From assembly GCF_037120725.1 (NCBI RefSeq), contig NZ_JBBAXC010000005.1, positions 62,001 through 126,000 of the forward strand: DNA of 64,000 nt, given 5' to 3'. Below the pieces are notes generated by a model. It searched no databases and was not told where the DNA came from. It worked only from the letters and a program-made list of their open reading frames with translations. Source of the stretch: Bacillus spongiae. Lineage in GTDB: Bacteria; Bacillota; Bacilli; Bacillales; Bacillaceae_K. Below are positions 45,074-53,650 of this stretch, piece by piece (the stretch's first letter is position 1; each line of letters opens with the position of its first letter). A program made the position numbers and the translations under genes.

Positions 45074-45775
45074 TTACAGCTCCTCCCATAATTCATCAAT
45101 AGACCCTTTATAAAGCCTTCGCAAATGTTCTGTGTTCTCATGAACGATAACCTTTCCGTTTTTCATAAAAATGATTTCGTCAAATAGGGACTCCGCATCC
45201 CATACATCATGAGTTGAAAGGATGATCGTTTGCTCTTCTAATCGAAATTCATTCATAATGGAAGAGAGAATTTTGTTTTTGGAAAGGGGGTCAATACCGG
45301 AAAGAGGCTCATCGAGCAATACAAGGGATGCCTTCCTAGCCAAAACGAGTACTATTTTTAGACGAGCTTTCATCCCTTTCGATAAATGGGATAGTTTATC
45401 ACCATTATTCAATTCGAAAAGTCTCATTAGTTTGTTCGCTTTCCGATTATCCCAATCCGCGTAAAAACTACTATAAAAATGGATTGTTTCCTCTACCGTC
45501 ATCCAGGAATAAAAGAAATCTTGATCTGACAAATAAGCGATTATTTCTTTCGTTTTAACCGAGGGCTTCTTTCGTTGAATCAGCACCTCCCCTGACGTTG
45601 GACGACTAATACCTGACATTATTTTGAGTAAAGTCGATTTCCCGCAGCCATTCGGGCCCATTAAGCCGATAATGAAACCTTTCTGAATTCGTAAATTTAT
45701 TCCCATTAACGCTTGATTTAATGAGTGATATTTTTTTGTTACTTCCGATAATTCCAGTAAAATATCGTTATTCAT
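45074..45775 (-). CDS. ABC transporter ATP-binding protein
   Basis: A 233-aa ATPase. It has a Walker A GPNGCGKST, a variant signature LSKGMKARL (in place of LSGGQ), a Walker B LVLLDEPLSGIDP and a switch histidine in LSTHDVWDAE. Its start overlaps the GntR gene's end by 8 bases. It energises the permease of the same operon. Confidence 0.93.
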   Translation of the reverse strand: MNNDILLELSEVTKKYHSLNQALMGINLRIQKGFIIGLMGPNGCGKSTLLKIMSGISRPTSGEVLIQRKKPSVKTKEIIAYLSDQDFFYSWMTVEETIHFYSSFYADWDNRKANKLMRLFELNNGDKLSHLSKGMKARLKIVLVLARKASLVLLDEPLSGIDPLSKNKILSSIMNEFRLEEQTIILSTHDVWDAESLFDEIIFMKNGKVIVHENTEHLRRLYKGSIDELWEEL

Positions 45776-46163
45776 CGTTTCTTCCTTCCTCCCTATCTTG
45801 TTCGATTTTCAGAAAGTCCTCAAAGTATTGTTGGATTTGTTCTACTTGAAAACCAAGCGAAGTCATTTCCTCCACAAACGTTTGACTTGCGACATTCGCC
45901 ATTTCATTTCGTATCGATTGAATGGTCGTCAAATCTGTCGTAATAAAGGTTCCCTTTCCTCGATTCGTCACTGTAATTCCGATCAACTCCATCTCCCGAT
46001 ACGCCCGTTGAACCGTATTAGGGTTAATTTTGGAAAGCTTTGCCCTTTCACGTTGTGATGGAATTTTTTCACCAGGCTTCAGTTCACCTCGAGCAAGAGC
46101 TCTTTTCATTTCATCAATGATTTGTACGTAAATGGGCGTAGGATTATCAAAATTAATCTTCAC
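45768..46163 (-). CDS. GntR-family regulator, YtrA subfamily
   Basis: A 131-aa repressor with a winged helix (PIYVQIIDEMKRALARGELK, PGEKIPSQRERAKLSKINPN, TVQRAYREMELIGI). A short C-terminal dimerisation part, without the large effector domain, marks the YtrA group. I start at GTG 46163 after GGGGGGTGT. It lies immediately downstream of a large inverted repeat, its likely operator, and is the first gene of the ABC-CPBP operon. Confidence 0.9.
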   Translation of the reverse strand: MKINFDNPTPIYVQIIDEMKRALARGELKPGEKIPSQRERAKLSKINPNTVQRAYREMELIGITVTNRGKGTFITTDLTTIQSIRNEMANVASQTFVEEMTSLGFQVEQIQQYFEDFLKIEQDREEGRNDE

Positions 46164-46198
46164 TGAACACCCCCCTGACAATAGAAAACCATGATACT

Positions 46199-46224
46199 AG
46201 TGCACTAGTACGTTGGTGCACTAT
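46199..46224. promoter_or_regulatory. operator-like inverted repeat of the GntR operon
   Basis: TAGTGCAC and GTGCACTA are perfect inverted repeats separated by 10 bases. A further perfect palindrome, ACTAGTGCACTAGT, lies at 46197-46210. The site is 36 bases upstream of the GntR start. Confidence 0.65.
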
Positions 46225-46345
46225 AAGCATATGCTCCACATCGGTCATTTGTGCTACCTTTTTTTAAATTAATTAAAACCACAAAAAGCCCTTGTACAAT
46301 AGCTACGGTAAAAGATCTTGCCGTTTTTAAAGAGTATTTTTCAAT

Positions 46346-46391
46346 AGAAAAAAGCAACCAAAGTTCTAATTCATCAGAACTCAAGTTGCTT
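46346..46391 (-). terminator. terminator of the HAD/methyltransferase genes
   Basis: On the minus strand AAGCAAC ... GTTGCTT with an inner pair AGTTCT / AGAACT, followed by TTTTC. It lies about 150 bases after the HAD gene. Confidence 0.6.
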
Positions 46392-46546
46392 ATGTATCAA
46401 ATAGTTATATAGGTGGACTTTTTCAAGGGTAATCTTTCGAATACAAACCATGAACGACTACTCTTATAGGCAATTACTACTATTAATCCAGCTCACTAAA
46501 TTGAGTTTTGCTATGGTTAAATAAACCCCTATATGGGTTGCGCATA

Positions 46547-47224
46547 CTACAATGGTAGTAACTGCGATTTGTTATCGCTTCCTAAAATGGATTGAATCTC
46601 CAATAAATCTTCAATGATCAAATCTGCTTGCGCTAGTTCATCGGCTTGGGCAAAATCAAACTGACAGCCCACTGCTTTGAATCCATTACGTTTCGCAGCA
46701 AGAATATCTGACAGTCTATCTCCAACAACTGCAGCCTGCTTTATGTCATATTTCTCTACAATTAGCTTCACTAAATCTGCTTTATCAAGAGAGTCAATTA
46801 GTTGAATACTAAATGTTTCTGTCACCCATTGATCTAGTCCATAATGACGAACAATCGCCTGAAGGTACTTTGTTAACCCATTGCTAGCAATAAAAATGGC
46901 ATAGTCTTCATTTTTTAAATAGCTAAATAGTTCTGCTACATTTGGGTATAACGCACCTTTACCTCTTTCTATGTTTTCTATTAATCTTTCTAGAAAATAT
47001 TCATCTGTATATTTATGTATGCTTTTATCATGGTTTGGTAATAGCGTTTCCCACACGACGGGTAAAGGAACACCCATAATGCTTTTATATTTATTAATTG
47101 GTGTTTCTGAATCCCATAAATCGATAGATCGTAAGTGATTGAATGTATCTTCTAGTGAAATTTCTAAAATTTTATGTGTTTGAAATAATGTACCATCCAT
47201 GTCGAAAATCATTGCTTTTTCCAT
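46547..47224 (-). CDS. HAD-superfamily hydrolase
   Basis: A 225-aa phosphatase-like protein. Motif I is IFDMDGTLFQTHK with the nucleophile Asp, motif II IASNGLTKYL, motif III contains Lys in the LDKADLVKLIVEKYD region and motif IV is VVGDRLSDILAAK. The cap domain lies between about residues 17 and 95. It is of the phosphoglycolate-phosphatase/PpaX general type; substrate unknown. It follows the O-methyltransferase gene by 64 bases in the same direction. Confidence 0.88.
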   Translation of the reverse strand: MEKAMIFDMDGTLFQTHKILEISLEDTFNHLRSIDLWDSETPINKYKSIMGVPLPVVWETLLPNHDKSIHKYTDEYFLERLIENIERGKGALYPNVAELFSYLKNEDYAIFIASNGLTKYLQAIVRHYGLDQWVTETFSIQLIDSLDKADLVKLIVEKYDIKQAAVVGDRLSDILAAKRNGFKAVGCQFDFAQADELAQADLIIEDLLEIQSILGSDNKSQLLPL

Positions 47225-47288
47225 AACTAGCTCCCCTATCTACATTACTATGTACTAAATTACATCGTGGAATTTTCCTCTATTGTCC

Positions 47289-47951
47289 TTATTTCACCAC
47301 CCCAATAGAAAAACCATCATACCCTTTTTCTCCAACTGTTTGAATTGCTGTAGAAATGAGATTCGGGGTTTGTCCTAGGGCTTCATAATAGCGGCGGATT
47401 CCTTGAACTTTACGATCAGAACTTGAAGAATTGGTTACCTCTCCTTTTCGAACAACATTGTCCCCGATAATAACCGTTCCTTTTTTCGATAATTTTATCG
47501 CCCATTTTAAATATTCGGCATTATTTTCTTTATCTGCATCGATAAAAATTAAATCAAATTTACTTGATTCATTGTAATATAATGAAGATAGTGTATCAAG
47601 GGCAGGACCCGTTATAATGTCAACAAGGTCCGCTACACCAGCGTTTGTTATATTTGCCGTTGCTACCTCTACATGCTTTGGGTTGTATTCTAATGTCAGA
47701 AGCTTCCCATCCTTCGGTAGAGCTTTTGCAAGCCAAATTGTACTGTAGCCTCCTAGTGTACCGATTTCTAGGATTCGTTTTGCTCCTTTTATGAGGGCAA
47801 GTATATAGAGAAATTTGGCTTGATTTGGTGCAACATCTACTGCTGGAAGCCCCGCTGCTTTATTTGCTTCAAGCACTTCTTCTAAGGTAGCATCCTCTTT
47901 AATTAAATGATGCGTAATATAATGATCAACTTCACTCCATTGCTTATTCAT
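47289..47951 (-). CDS. SAM-dependent O-methyltransferase (YrrM/COMT-like)
   Basis: A 220-aa class I methyltransferase. ILEIGTLGGYSTIWLAKALP is the SAM-binding motif I, LTLEYNPKHVEVA the acidic loop, and FDLIFIDADKENNAEYLKWA binds the metal and substrate. It belongs to the family of catechol/caffeoyl-CoA-type O-methyltransferases. I use ATG 47951, 8 bases after AGAGGG, instead of the GTG at 47960. Confidence 0.9.
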   Translation of the reverse strand: MNKQWSEVDHYITHHLIKEDATLEEVLEANKAAGLPAVDVAPNQAKFLYILALIKGAKRILEIGTLGGYSTIWLAKALPKDGKLLTLEYNPKHVEVATANITNAGVADLVDIITGPALDTLSSLYYNESSKFDLIFIDADKENNAEYLKWAIKLSKKGTVIIGDNVVRKGEVTNSSSSDRKVQGIRRYYEALGQTPNLISTAIQTVGEKGYDGFSIGVVK

Positions 47952-48084
47952 TTCATGCACCCTCTCTTTCTTCTATTTCACTCTCTTTATCTGTATTTTG
48001 CCATTCTTTCTTTTATCAGAGCTATATGAGAGCATTGAATATCTCCCTTTTTATTATCTTTTTTCTAATGAAGGAAAAAAAGGG

Positions 48085-48090
48085 TATAAT
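48085..48090 (+). promoter_or_regulatory. probable -10 element of the SgrR-like gene
   Basis: TATAAT preceded by GGG, 70 bases upstream of the start. The -35 region (TTTCTA) is weak. Confidence 0.35.
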
Positions 48091-48160
48091 GTATGCATAA
48101 ATGTCCCCTTTTAAATAGAATGAACTAGACTTTGCAGCAGGAAGTAAAAGGAGAAATATA

Positions 48161-49894
48161 ATGAAGAGCTATACATACATGCAGATGAGGGCTAAATTCT
48201 ATCCGAGAGAGCATGATCAGCACGTTACATTCAAATTAAAAGAATTGGAGACTTTATGGTACTGCTCTCAAAAGAATGTGAAGAGGAAACTTAAACAATT
48301 TGCTGAGCAAGCGTTGCTCGCCTATCAACCTGGTAAAGGAAGAGGAAATCCATCCATCATTCGTTTTTCCCACCCTTTTCAAGAGGAAGTGAAGGCTGAA
48401 GTCCTTCAATTAGTAGCAAATGATCAGCTAGAAGACATTATTCAACTATTTCAGCTTCCCATTCCGAAAACGTGGATTATGAATGTTTCAAAAGAAGTAC
48501 AAAAGCTATTCGGGTTTCAGCATTCACATTCTGAAACTGATTTGCTACGAACCATTATGACGAGAAAATTAACAACACTCGATCCCTTAAACGCTTCTAT
48601 TACCTTTGAGACATACTTATTACAACAATTGGGAGATCGCTTAGTAACATATAATCAAGAATTAGACATTGTTAAGCCTCATATCGCACATCATTGGGAA
48701 GTAGAAAACGATTACCGAACCTGGATTTTTCACTTACGGAAGAGCATTAAATTTCATAACCACCATGTGCTAACGAGTAAAGACGTAAAATATACATTTG
48801 AGCGTTTCCGTGACCATTCTTCACCGCATTTCTGGCTTGTTGAGGATATCGAGAGCATCACTTGTGAATCTCCTTACACAATACGTTTTACCCTTAAACA
48901 GTCGAACCCACTTTTTATTCGGTATGTTAGTTCTCATAACTTGTGCATTTTACCGATTAATGAACCTTTTGATGAATATTCATGGATAGGAACTGGACCT
49001 TTTCAACTCGAGAAACGTACGGATTCATTGCTTTCTTTAAAAGCATTCGATGACTATTTTTTAACAAGACCATTATTAGATAGAGTTGAAATTTATCGTG
49101 TACCATTAGAAACGACCACTTCTATTACGTATAAAGTTGAAGACGAAGAAGGAGAACACCCCCTCCAAAAGCAATCGCTTGAAGTAGGATTTCGCTTTTT
49201 AGCCTTTAACTTTACGAAACAATCTATTGTCCATCACCCTTCCTTTCGAATGGCTATGTACCATTTATTTGACATGAAACGGCTCTGGGAGGATTTAGGT
49301 CGTTCGGTTCTTTTTGAAGCATCCAGTTATTTTTATTGGAAATCTAGTCAGTCATCGTTACAAAAGGAAGCAGTTAAAGCACTATTGCATGCTGCTGGGT
49401 ATAATGGAAAGCCTCTCTCACTGTACACTTCTGACAAAACAGACTATGTAGAGGAAGCCCAGTGGTTGAAGAAGGAAGCAAGTAAAGTAGGCGTAACAAT
49501 TGACATCACCACTTTTTCAATTGAAGAGTATTATGATTCTAAAATTGAAGAAAATGCTGACCTTATCATTCACGGTGAAGTCGCTTCAATAGACTATCAT
49601 CTTTCGTTTATGGGTGCTTTTCTCAATAAAGCGTTATTATTTAACCGTCTATTATCAAACCATCAACTCGACCGGTTAGAAATCTATTTTAATAAAATGA
49701 AACAAGCTGAAAATGGCAGAGTAAGAGATGAATGGGTCGATGCAGCAGAACATTATATAAAAGAAGAAAATTTATTTTTATACCTTTATCATCCAATCAA
49801 GCATCGTTCCTTTCATCCGATGATTCAAAACATTCAATTTGATTCATTTGGCTATGTTGATTTTAATCAGTTATGGATTAACGACCAAAAATAA
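48161..49894 (+). CDS. SgrR-like regulator fused to an oligopeptide-binding-type domain
   Basis: A 577-aa protein. Residues 1-115 form an SgrR-type winged-helix DNA-binding domain (KELETLWYCSQKNVKRKLKQ). From about 150 on there is a solute-binding fold of family SBP_bac_5 (LTTLDPLNASITFETYLLQQ, IRFTLKQSNPLFIRYVSSHN, EYSWIGTGPFQLEKRTDSLL). No signal peptide is seen, so it is cytoplasmic. E. coli SgrR senses sugar-phosphate stress. Here the ligand is unknown, and no transporter target gene is adjacent. Confidence 0.88.
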   Translation: MKSYTYMQMRAKFYPREHDQHVTFKLKELETLWYCSQKNVKRKLKQFAEQALLAYQPGKGRGNPSIIRFSHPFQEEVKAEVLQLVANDQLEDIIQLFQLPIPKTWIMNVSKEVQKLFGFQHSHSETDLLRTIMTRKLTTLDPLNASITFETYLLQQLGDRLVTYNQELDIVKPHIAHHWEVENDYRTWIFHLRKSIKFHNHHVLTSKDVKYTFERFRDHSSPHFWLVEDIESITCESPYTIRFTLKQSNPLFIRYVSSHNLCILPINEPFDEYSWIGTGPFQLEKRTDSLLSLKAFDDYFLTRPLLDRVEIYRVPLETTTSITYKVEDEEGEHPLQKQSLEVGFRFLAFNFTKQSIVHHPSFRMAMYHLFDMKRLWEDLGRSVLFEASSYFYWKSSQSSLQKEAVKALLHAAGYNGKPLSLYTSDKTDYVEEAQWLKKEASKVGVTIDITTFSIEEYYDSKIEENADLIIHGEVASIDYHLSFMGAFLNKALLFNRLLSNHQLDRLEIYFNKMKQAENGRVRDEWVDAAEHYIKEENLFLYLYHPIKHRSFHPMIQNIQFDSFGYVDFNQLWINDQK

Positions 49895-49975
49895 TGAGCT
49901 ATCAGCGTATCATTGTATTTGATTGTTCACACTTTATAAGAACCATTTGCTCATTTTTTTGCGCTACACAAAAAT

Positions 49976-50001
49976 AGAACTTCCTATTATACGGAAGTTC
50001 T
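49976..50001 (-). terminator. hairpin terminator
   Basis: AGAACTTCC and GGAAGTTCT form a 9-bp stem; the minus strand continues ATTTTTG. It follows the Nudix pseudogene. Confidence 0.6.
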
Positions 50002-50039
50002 AATCTTGTCTATCGGACGTATTAACAGTTTGTGATCAA

Positions 50040-50494
50040 TTATTGTGACATTGACAGAGAATATTGGTTAATTAGGTTCATTATTATAGGATTTAGCCCT
50101 TCTGGTAAGTCAAATACTTTTAAAAATTTTGCTTCTGTAGTTTCTAGACCGTCTGGTTTGAGAACTCCACCTTTAATTTCTTTTGAAATATACGCAATTG
50201 TAACTGGATAGAATTCATCACCATTAGGTAATTTAACAAAATGCTCTTTTCCTGAAAAACACCTACTAAATCAAGTTTACCTACTTCGATGCCAGTTTCC
50301 TCTAATACTTCTCTTCTTCCTGCTTCTTCCGTAGATTCTCATAATTCAACAAATCCTCCTGGTACTCACCAAGCTCCATCAATCCGTTTTTGTAATAAAA
50401 ATTCGCCTTTTTCATTTATTGTAGCCACTGCCACTCCAATTAAAATTAATGGCTGGTTGCCAACTACCTAACGTAAATCTTCAATAAAACCCAT
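50040..50494 (-). pseudogene. Nudix hydrolase with three stops and a frameshift
   Basis: The minus strand reads MGFIEDLR, stop, VVGNQPLILIGVAVATINEK, then FLLQKRIDGAW, stop, VPGGFVEL, stop, ESTEEAGRREVLEETGIEVG. This contains an otherwise good Nudix box (G-x5-E-x7-REVxEETG). After DLVGVF a one-base loss near 50254-50259 shifts to SGKEHFVKLPNGDEFYPVTI and on to the end. It cannot give an active protein. Confidence 0.85.
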
Positions 50495-50638
50495 AGTCTG
50501 CTCCTGGAATACTCTACTTTCACAAAGAGACATATTTGAACAAGGAGAGATGATTTCCCTTCTGTTTTATTTGAATTACTTCGTTCGTTGTTATAAGCAC
50601 TTTCATAACTGTGATGATAGTTTATTTAACATTTAACA

Positions 50639-50974
50639 TTAAACAGTAGACTCTAAAGCTTCATTTCTCACTTCTAAAAAGTATTTCTTTTGGACAAATT
50701 CTCTTCCTCCATTTTTTTCATACCAATCCTTTATACGTTTAAGATGTGCTTTATCACTTCGAACATTCTTTTCAATTTCTACATAATCTTCATAACTGTC
50801 GTATTCCCATATAGCAAAAATTTCTACAGTGCCATTATTATTATCCTTCATCCATCGGCCGACTAAACGAGATCCGTATTTAAGTTGATTAGGCAGATTT
50901 ATGTTGTTGAAAAGATGATTAAATGGTTCTACAAATTCATTCTTCACAATATAAAACTTTCTTCTATAAAACAA
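50639..50974 (-). CDS. NIPSNAP-family protein
   Basis: A 111-aa ferredoxin-like alpha-beta protein: FYRRKFYIVKNEFVEPFNHL at the start and VGRWMKDNNNGTVEIFAIWE then YDSYEDYVEIEKNVRSDK in the middle. This is the typical NIPSNAP layout. Function in bacteria is unknown. It lies 13 bases after the C45 amidohydrolase gene and is probably co-translated with it, suggesting a shared pathway. Confidence 0.8.
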   Translation of the reverse strand: MFYRRKFYIVKNEFVEPFNHLFNNINLPNQLKYGSRLVGRWMKDNNNGTVEIFAIWEYDSYEDYVEIEKNVRSDKAHLKRIKDWYEKNGGREFVQKKYFLEVRNEALESTV

Positions 50975-50987
50975 TCAAATCTCCCCT

Positions 50988-52019
50988 TTAATTAGAAATA
51001 AAATATGAATCTAATTTACCTCTTAGTCTTTCTTCCTTTAAATCCTCGCCATCAACCCAATCTTGAAAATTGAAATCTAAGACATGGTCACCTTGTGCAA
51101 TCGTCGTCTTAATTCTAGAATGCTCAAAAGAGTATGATAAAGTATGCATAGTTCCAAATAAATTTTCATAATCAGTAAAGTATAATGGTGAATTTATGTC
51201 TTTTAAATGATCAAACATTTTTTGATGTGGGAGGTTTTTCTTAGATATTTCTTGAATAAAGTTATCTCGTTTTACCGAACCTTCAATAGATAGTCTATTG
51301 TTATTTTTTAACTTCTCGTCCTGAAAATGATTAACACAAGATAATAATGATTGTCCTTGTCTTACAAGCACTTTATCTGGACTAGCTTCTACTACTGCAA
51401 TATTGCCCATTGGGTCACCAAGTGAAAAATTATAACAAGCTGAATGCGGAATTTCTTTTAGCATTTGAATTGCATCATCGACTGAAGAACATATATCCAA
51501 AACCATCCTAATTGCAGTCCAAGGAGATATTCCTTTTGAGTACCCATTATTACTAACAAAGTGTAATCCTATCACTAACCCCTTTTGGTTTATTCCATCA
51601 TGCCTACCTAAAATTTGAAGATTATAACCTGCTGTTGCAAAAGCAGCTTCCGATTGAACTAAACTAAATACCCCATCATATAAATCCGGAGAAAAATCAT
51701 AATTCCTTACATAATAATCTTTTGTAATGATTGCAGAACAGCCCATGGCTTCTGTCCTCGGCACATCATAGCCACTAAACAAGGAAGCCGACTTTTTAGT
51801 AGACACCTCTAACCCACTAGCTAATCCTTCCAACTCTTCAAGTAAATGAGCAGCTAGGGTAGAAAAAATGGCTTGTACATTCTTATAGTCTATTTCTGGT
51901 TTTGTAATTGAGTCAAAAACTTTTAACAGTGGACTATTTTGTATATTCTTACCGAATTTCAACCCAATATTAAATGAAGTATCTCTTATTTGAATCACAT
52001 TTACTAAAAGCTCCGACAT
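50988..52019 (-). CDS. C45-family amidohydrolase / acyltransferase-like protein
   Basis: A 343-aa Ntn-type protein, a paralogue of the gene at 11783. The likely nucleophile is Cys94 in EAMGCSAIITKDYYVRNYD. HDGINQKGLVIGLHFVSNNG, FSLGDPMGNIAVVEASPDKV and SCVNHFQD follow, all family landmarks. Its N-terminal stretch VIQIRDTSFNIGLKFGK replaces the GNAYEAG form of the other copy. Substrate unknown. First gene of a two-gene unit with NIPSNAP. Confidence 0.8.
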   Translation of the reverse strand: MSELLVNVIQIRDTSFNIGLKFGKNIQNSPLLKVFDSITKPEIDYKNVQAIFSTLAAHLLEELEGLASGLEVSTKKSASLFSGYDVPRTEAMGCSAIITKDYYVRNYDFSPDLYDGVFSLVQSEAAFATAGYNLQILGRHDGINQKGLVIGLHFVSNNGYSKGISPWTAIRMVLDICSSVDDAIQMLKEIPHSACYNFSLGDPMGNIAVVEASPDKVLVRQGQSLLSCVNHFQDEKLKNNNRLSIEGSVKRDNFIQEISKKNLPHQKMFDHLKDINSPLYFTDYENLFGTMHTLSYSFEHSRIKTTIAQGDHVLDFNFQDWVDGEDLKEERLRGKLDSYFISN

Positions 52020-52200
52020 GGAAGTCTTCCTTAAATCATAATATTGTTAGAATTATCATAACACTTATCTATTATAAATTATTCAAAAATAAGTAAAAAG
52101 AAAAAAAGGGACAAATTCCCTTCAAGAAGATATTTTTTAGAACATCAGACACAACGACTTCATTCAGTAGGTAATTAACGATAGCAGTCACCTACTATAC

Positions 52201-52237
52201 AAAAAGAACCTATCAATTTTTTAGATAGGTTCTTTTT
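52201..52237. terminator. bidirectional intrinsic terminator
   Basis: AAAAAGAACCTATC and GATAGGTTCTTTTT form a 14-bp stem downstream of the aminotransferase gene. Confidence 0.85.
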
Positions 52238-52306
52238 GAAAATTCCTTTTTACACTACATCCATAGGCAGAAACAGAAATGAGAGACCCTTCATTCGTCA
52301 CTTAGG

Positions 52307-53617
52307 TCATTTCCTTCCTTCTTGTTCATATCGTTCAATGGCTCTAGCGAGCATATCAATACCTGTTTGTATTTGTTGTTTCGTCACACTTAACGGTGGA
52401 ATCATTCGAATAACCTCATGATTTGGTCCACAGAAATAAAATAATACCCCCTCTTCTAGACAGAGATCTAGTATGCGCATTAAAGCTTCTCCATCTGATT
52501 CCCCTGTGCCCGGGTGGACGATTTCGATACCGATCATTAGCCCTACAGCACGTATTTCACCAATGATCGAGTGTTTCACTTTTAATTGTTGTAAAGCATG
52601 TACGGCAAATTCCCCAACTTCTTGGGTATTTTTTAGTAACTCCTCTTCTTTTATCACTTCAAGCACAGCTAATGCAGCAGCACATGAAATGGGATTCCCT
52701 CCGAATGTTGTTCCGTGGGATCCTAATGGCCACTGTTTCATTAACTCTTTTGAAGCAACGGTAGCACTTAAAGGGAGCCCATTGGCAATTCCCTTTGCAA
52801 TGGCCATAATATCTGGTTGTACATCGAATGTTTGGGCTGCAAACCAATTGCCCGTTCGGCCAAATCCTGTTTGGACTTCATCAAAAATAAGCAATATACC
52901 AAACTTGTCGCAAATTTCACGAACCTTGTGTAACCATTCTGTTGGAGGAATAATGTAGCCCCCTTCACCTAAAACTGGTTCAACAATCATACAGGCCACT
53001 TCGTCAGGATGTACTTGGTACTTAAATAACTTTGAAACATCTTGTTCCAATTTTTCTACAACATATGAAACCGGTTCTTCGCCAACGGGTACTTCCTTTA
53101 CATTAGCATATGGAAGTTGATAAACAAGCCCAGAGGGTTGCATCCATTTCCGATATTTACTTTTTGATGTGCTTACACTTAATGCTCCCATTGTTCGTCC
53201 GTGAAAGCAGCCTGTAAATGAGATCACGTAAGGTCGTTTCTTCACATATTTCGCTAGCTTTATAGCTCCTTCAATCGCTTCCGTTCCGCTATTTGCAAAA
53301 AAGAAATGATCTAGTTCTCCTGGAAGAACCTTCGCCAATTCCTTTGCTAAGCGTAATATCGACTCGTACATAATTACTCCAGAAGGGCCATGTGTAAGTG
53401 AATCTGCCGCATCCTTTATCGCCTGAACTACCTTTGGGTGGCGATGCCCTACATTCGTAACAGCAATTCCCGATGTAAAATCTAAATATTCTTTTCCATC
53501 TGCTCCGTAATAATAACAGCCTTCTTCTTTTACTACTGGCAAATTTGGATGATCTTTTGCCATACTAGGTGCTAGTAAATCCGGCATTTCTTTCACTAAA
53601 TTCTCCCATTCGAACAT
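52307..53617 (-). CDS. class III aminotransferase (4-aminobutyrate/ornithine type)
   Basis: A 436-aa PLP enzyme. [18 protein letters not shown] binds the cofactor phosphate, [16 protein letters not shown] follows, [18 protein letters not shown] holds the Asp that pairs with the pyridine nitrogen, and [15 protein letters not shown] contains the Schiff-base lysine. The closest types are GABA or ornithine/lysine aminotransferases. Start chosen at ATG 53617, 7 bases after GGTGG. The gene lies 33 bases downstream of a YjiH-type transporter, suggesting uptake and degradation of one amino acid. Confidence 0.9.
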   Translation of the reverse strand: MFEWENLVKEMPDLLAPSMAKDHPNLPVVKEEGCYYYGADGKEYLDFTSGIAVTNVGHRHPKVVQAIKDAADSLTHGPSGVIMYESILRLAKELAKVLPGELDHFFFANSGTEAIEGAIKLAKYVKKRPYVISFTGCFHGRTMGALSVSTSKSKYRKWMQPSGLVYQLPYANVKEVPVGEEPVSYVVEKLEQDVSKLFKYQVHPDEVACMIVEPVLGEGGYIIPPTEWLHKVREICDKFGILLIFDEVQTGFGRTGNWFAAQTFDVQPDIMAIAKGIANGLPLSATVASKELMKQWPLGSHGTTFGGNPISCAAALAVLEVIKEEELLKNTQEVGEFAVHALQQLKVKHSIIGEIRAVGLMIGIEIVHPGTGESDGEALMRILDLCLEEGVLFYFCGPNHEVIRMIPPLSVTKQQIQTGIDMLARAIERYEQEGRK

Positions 53618-53650
53618 TCTCATTCCACCATTCTTTCTAGTATTCTTCTA

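Noticed and set aside
50040-50494. Stop-codon recoding (selenocysteine or readthrough) in the Nudix gene
   Set aside because: The stops are of two kinds and a frameshift is also present, so simple decay is the better explanation.
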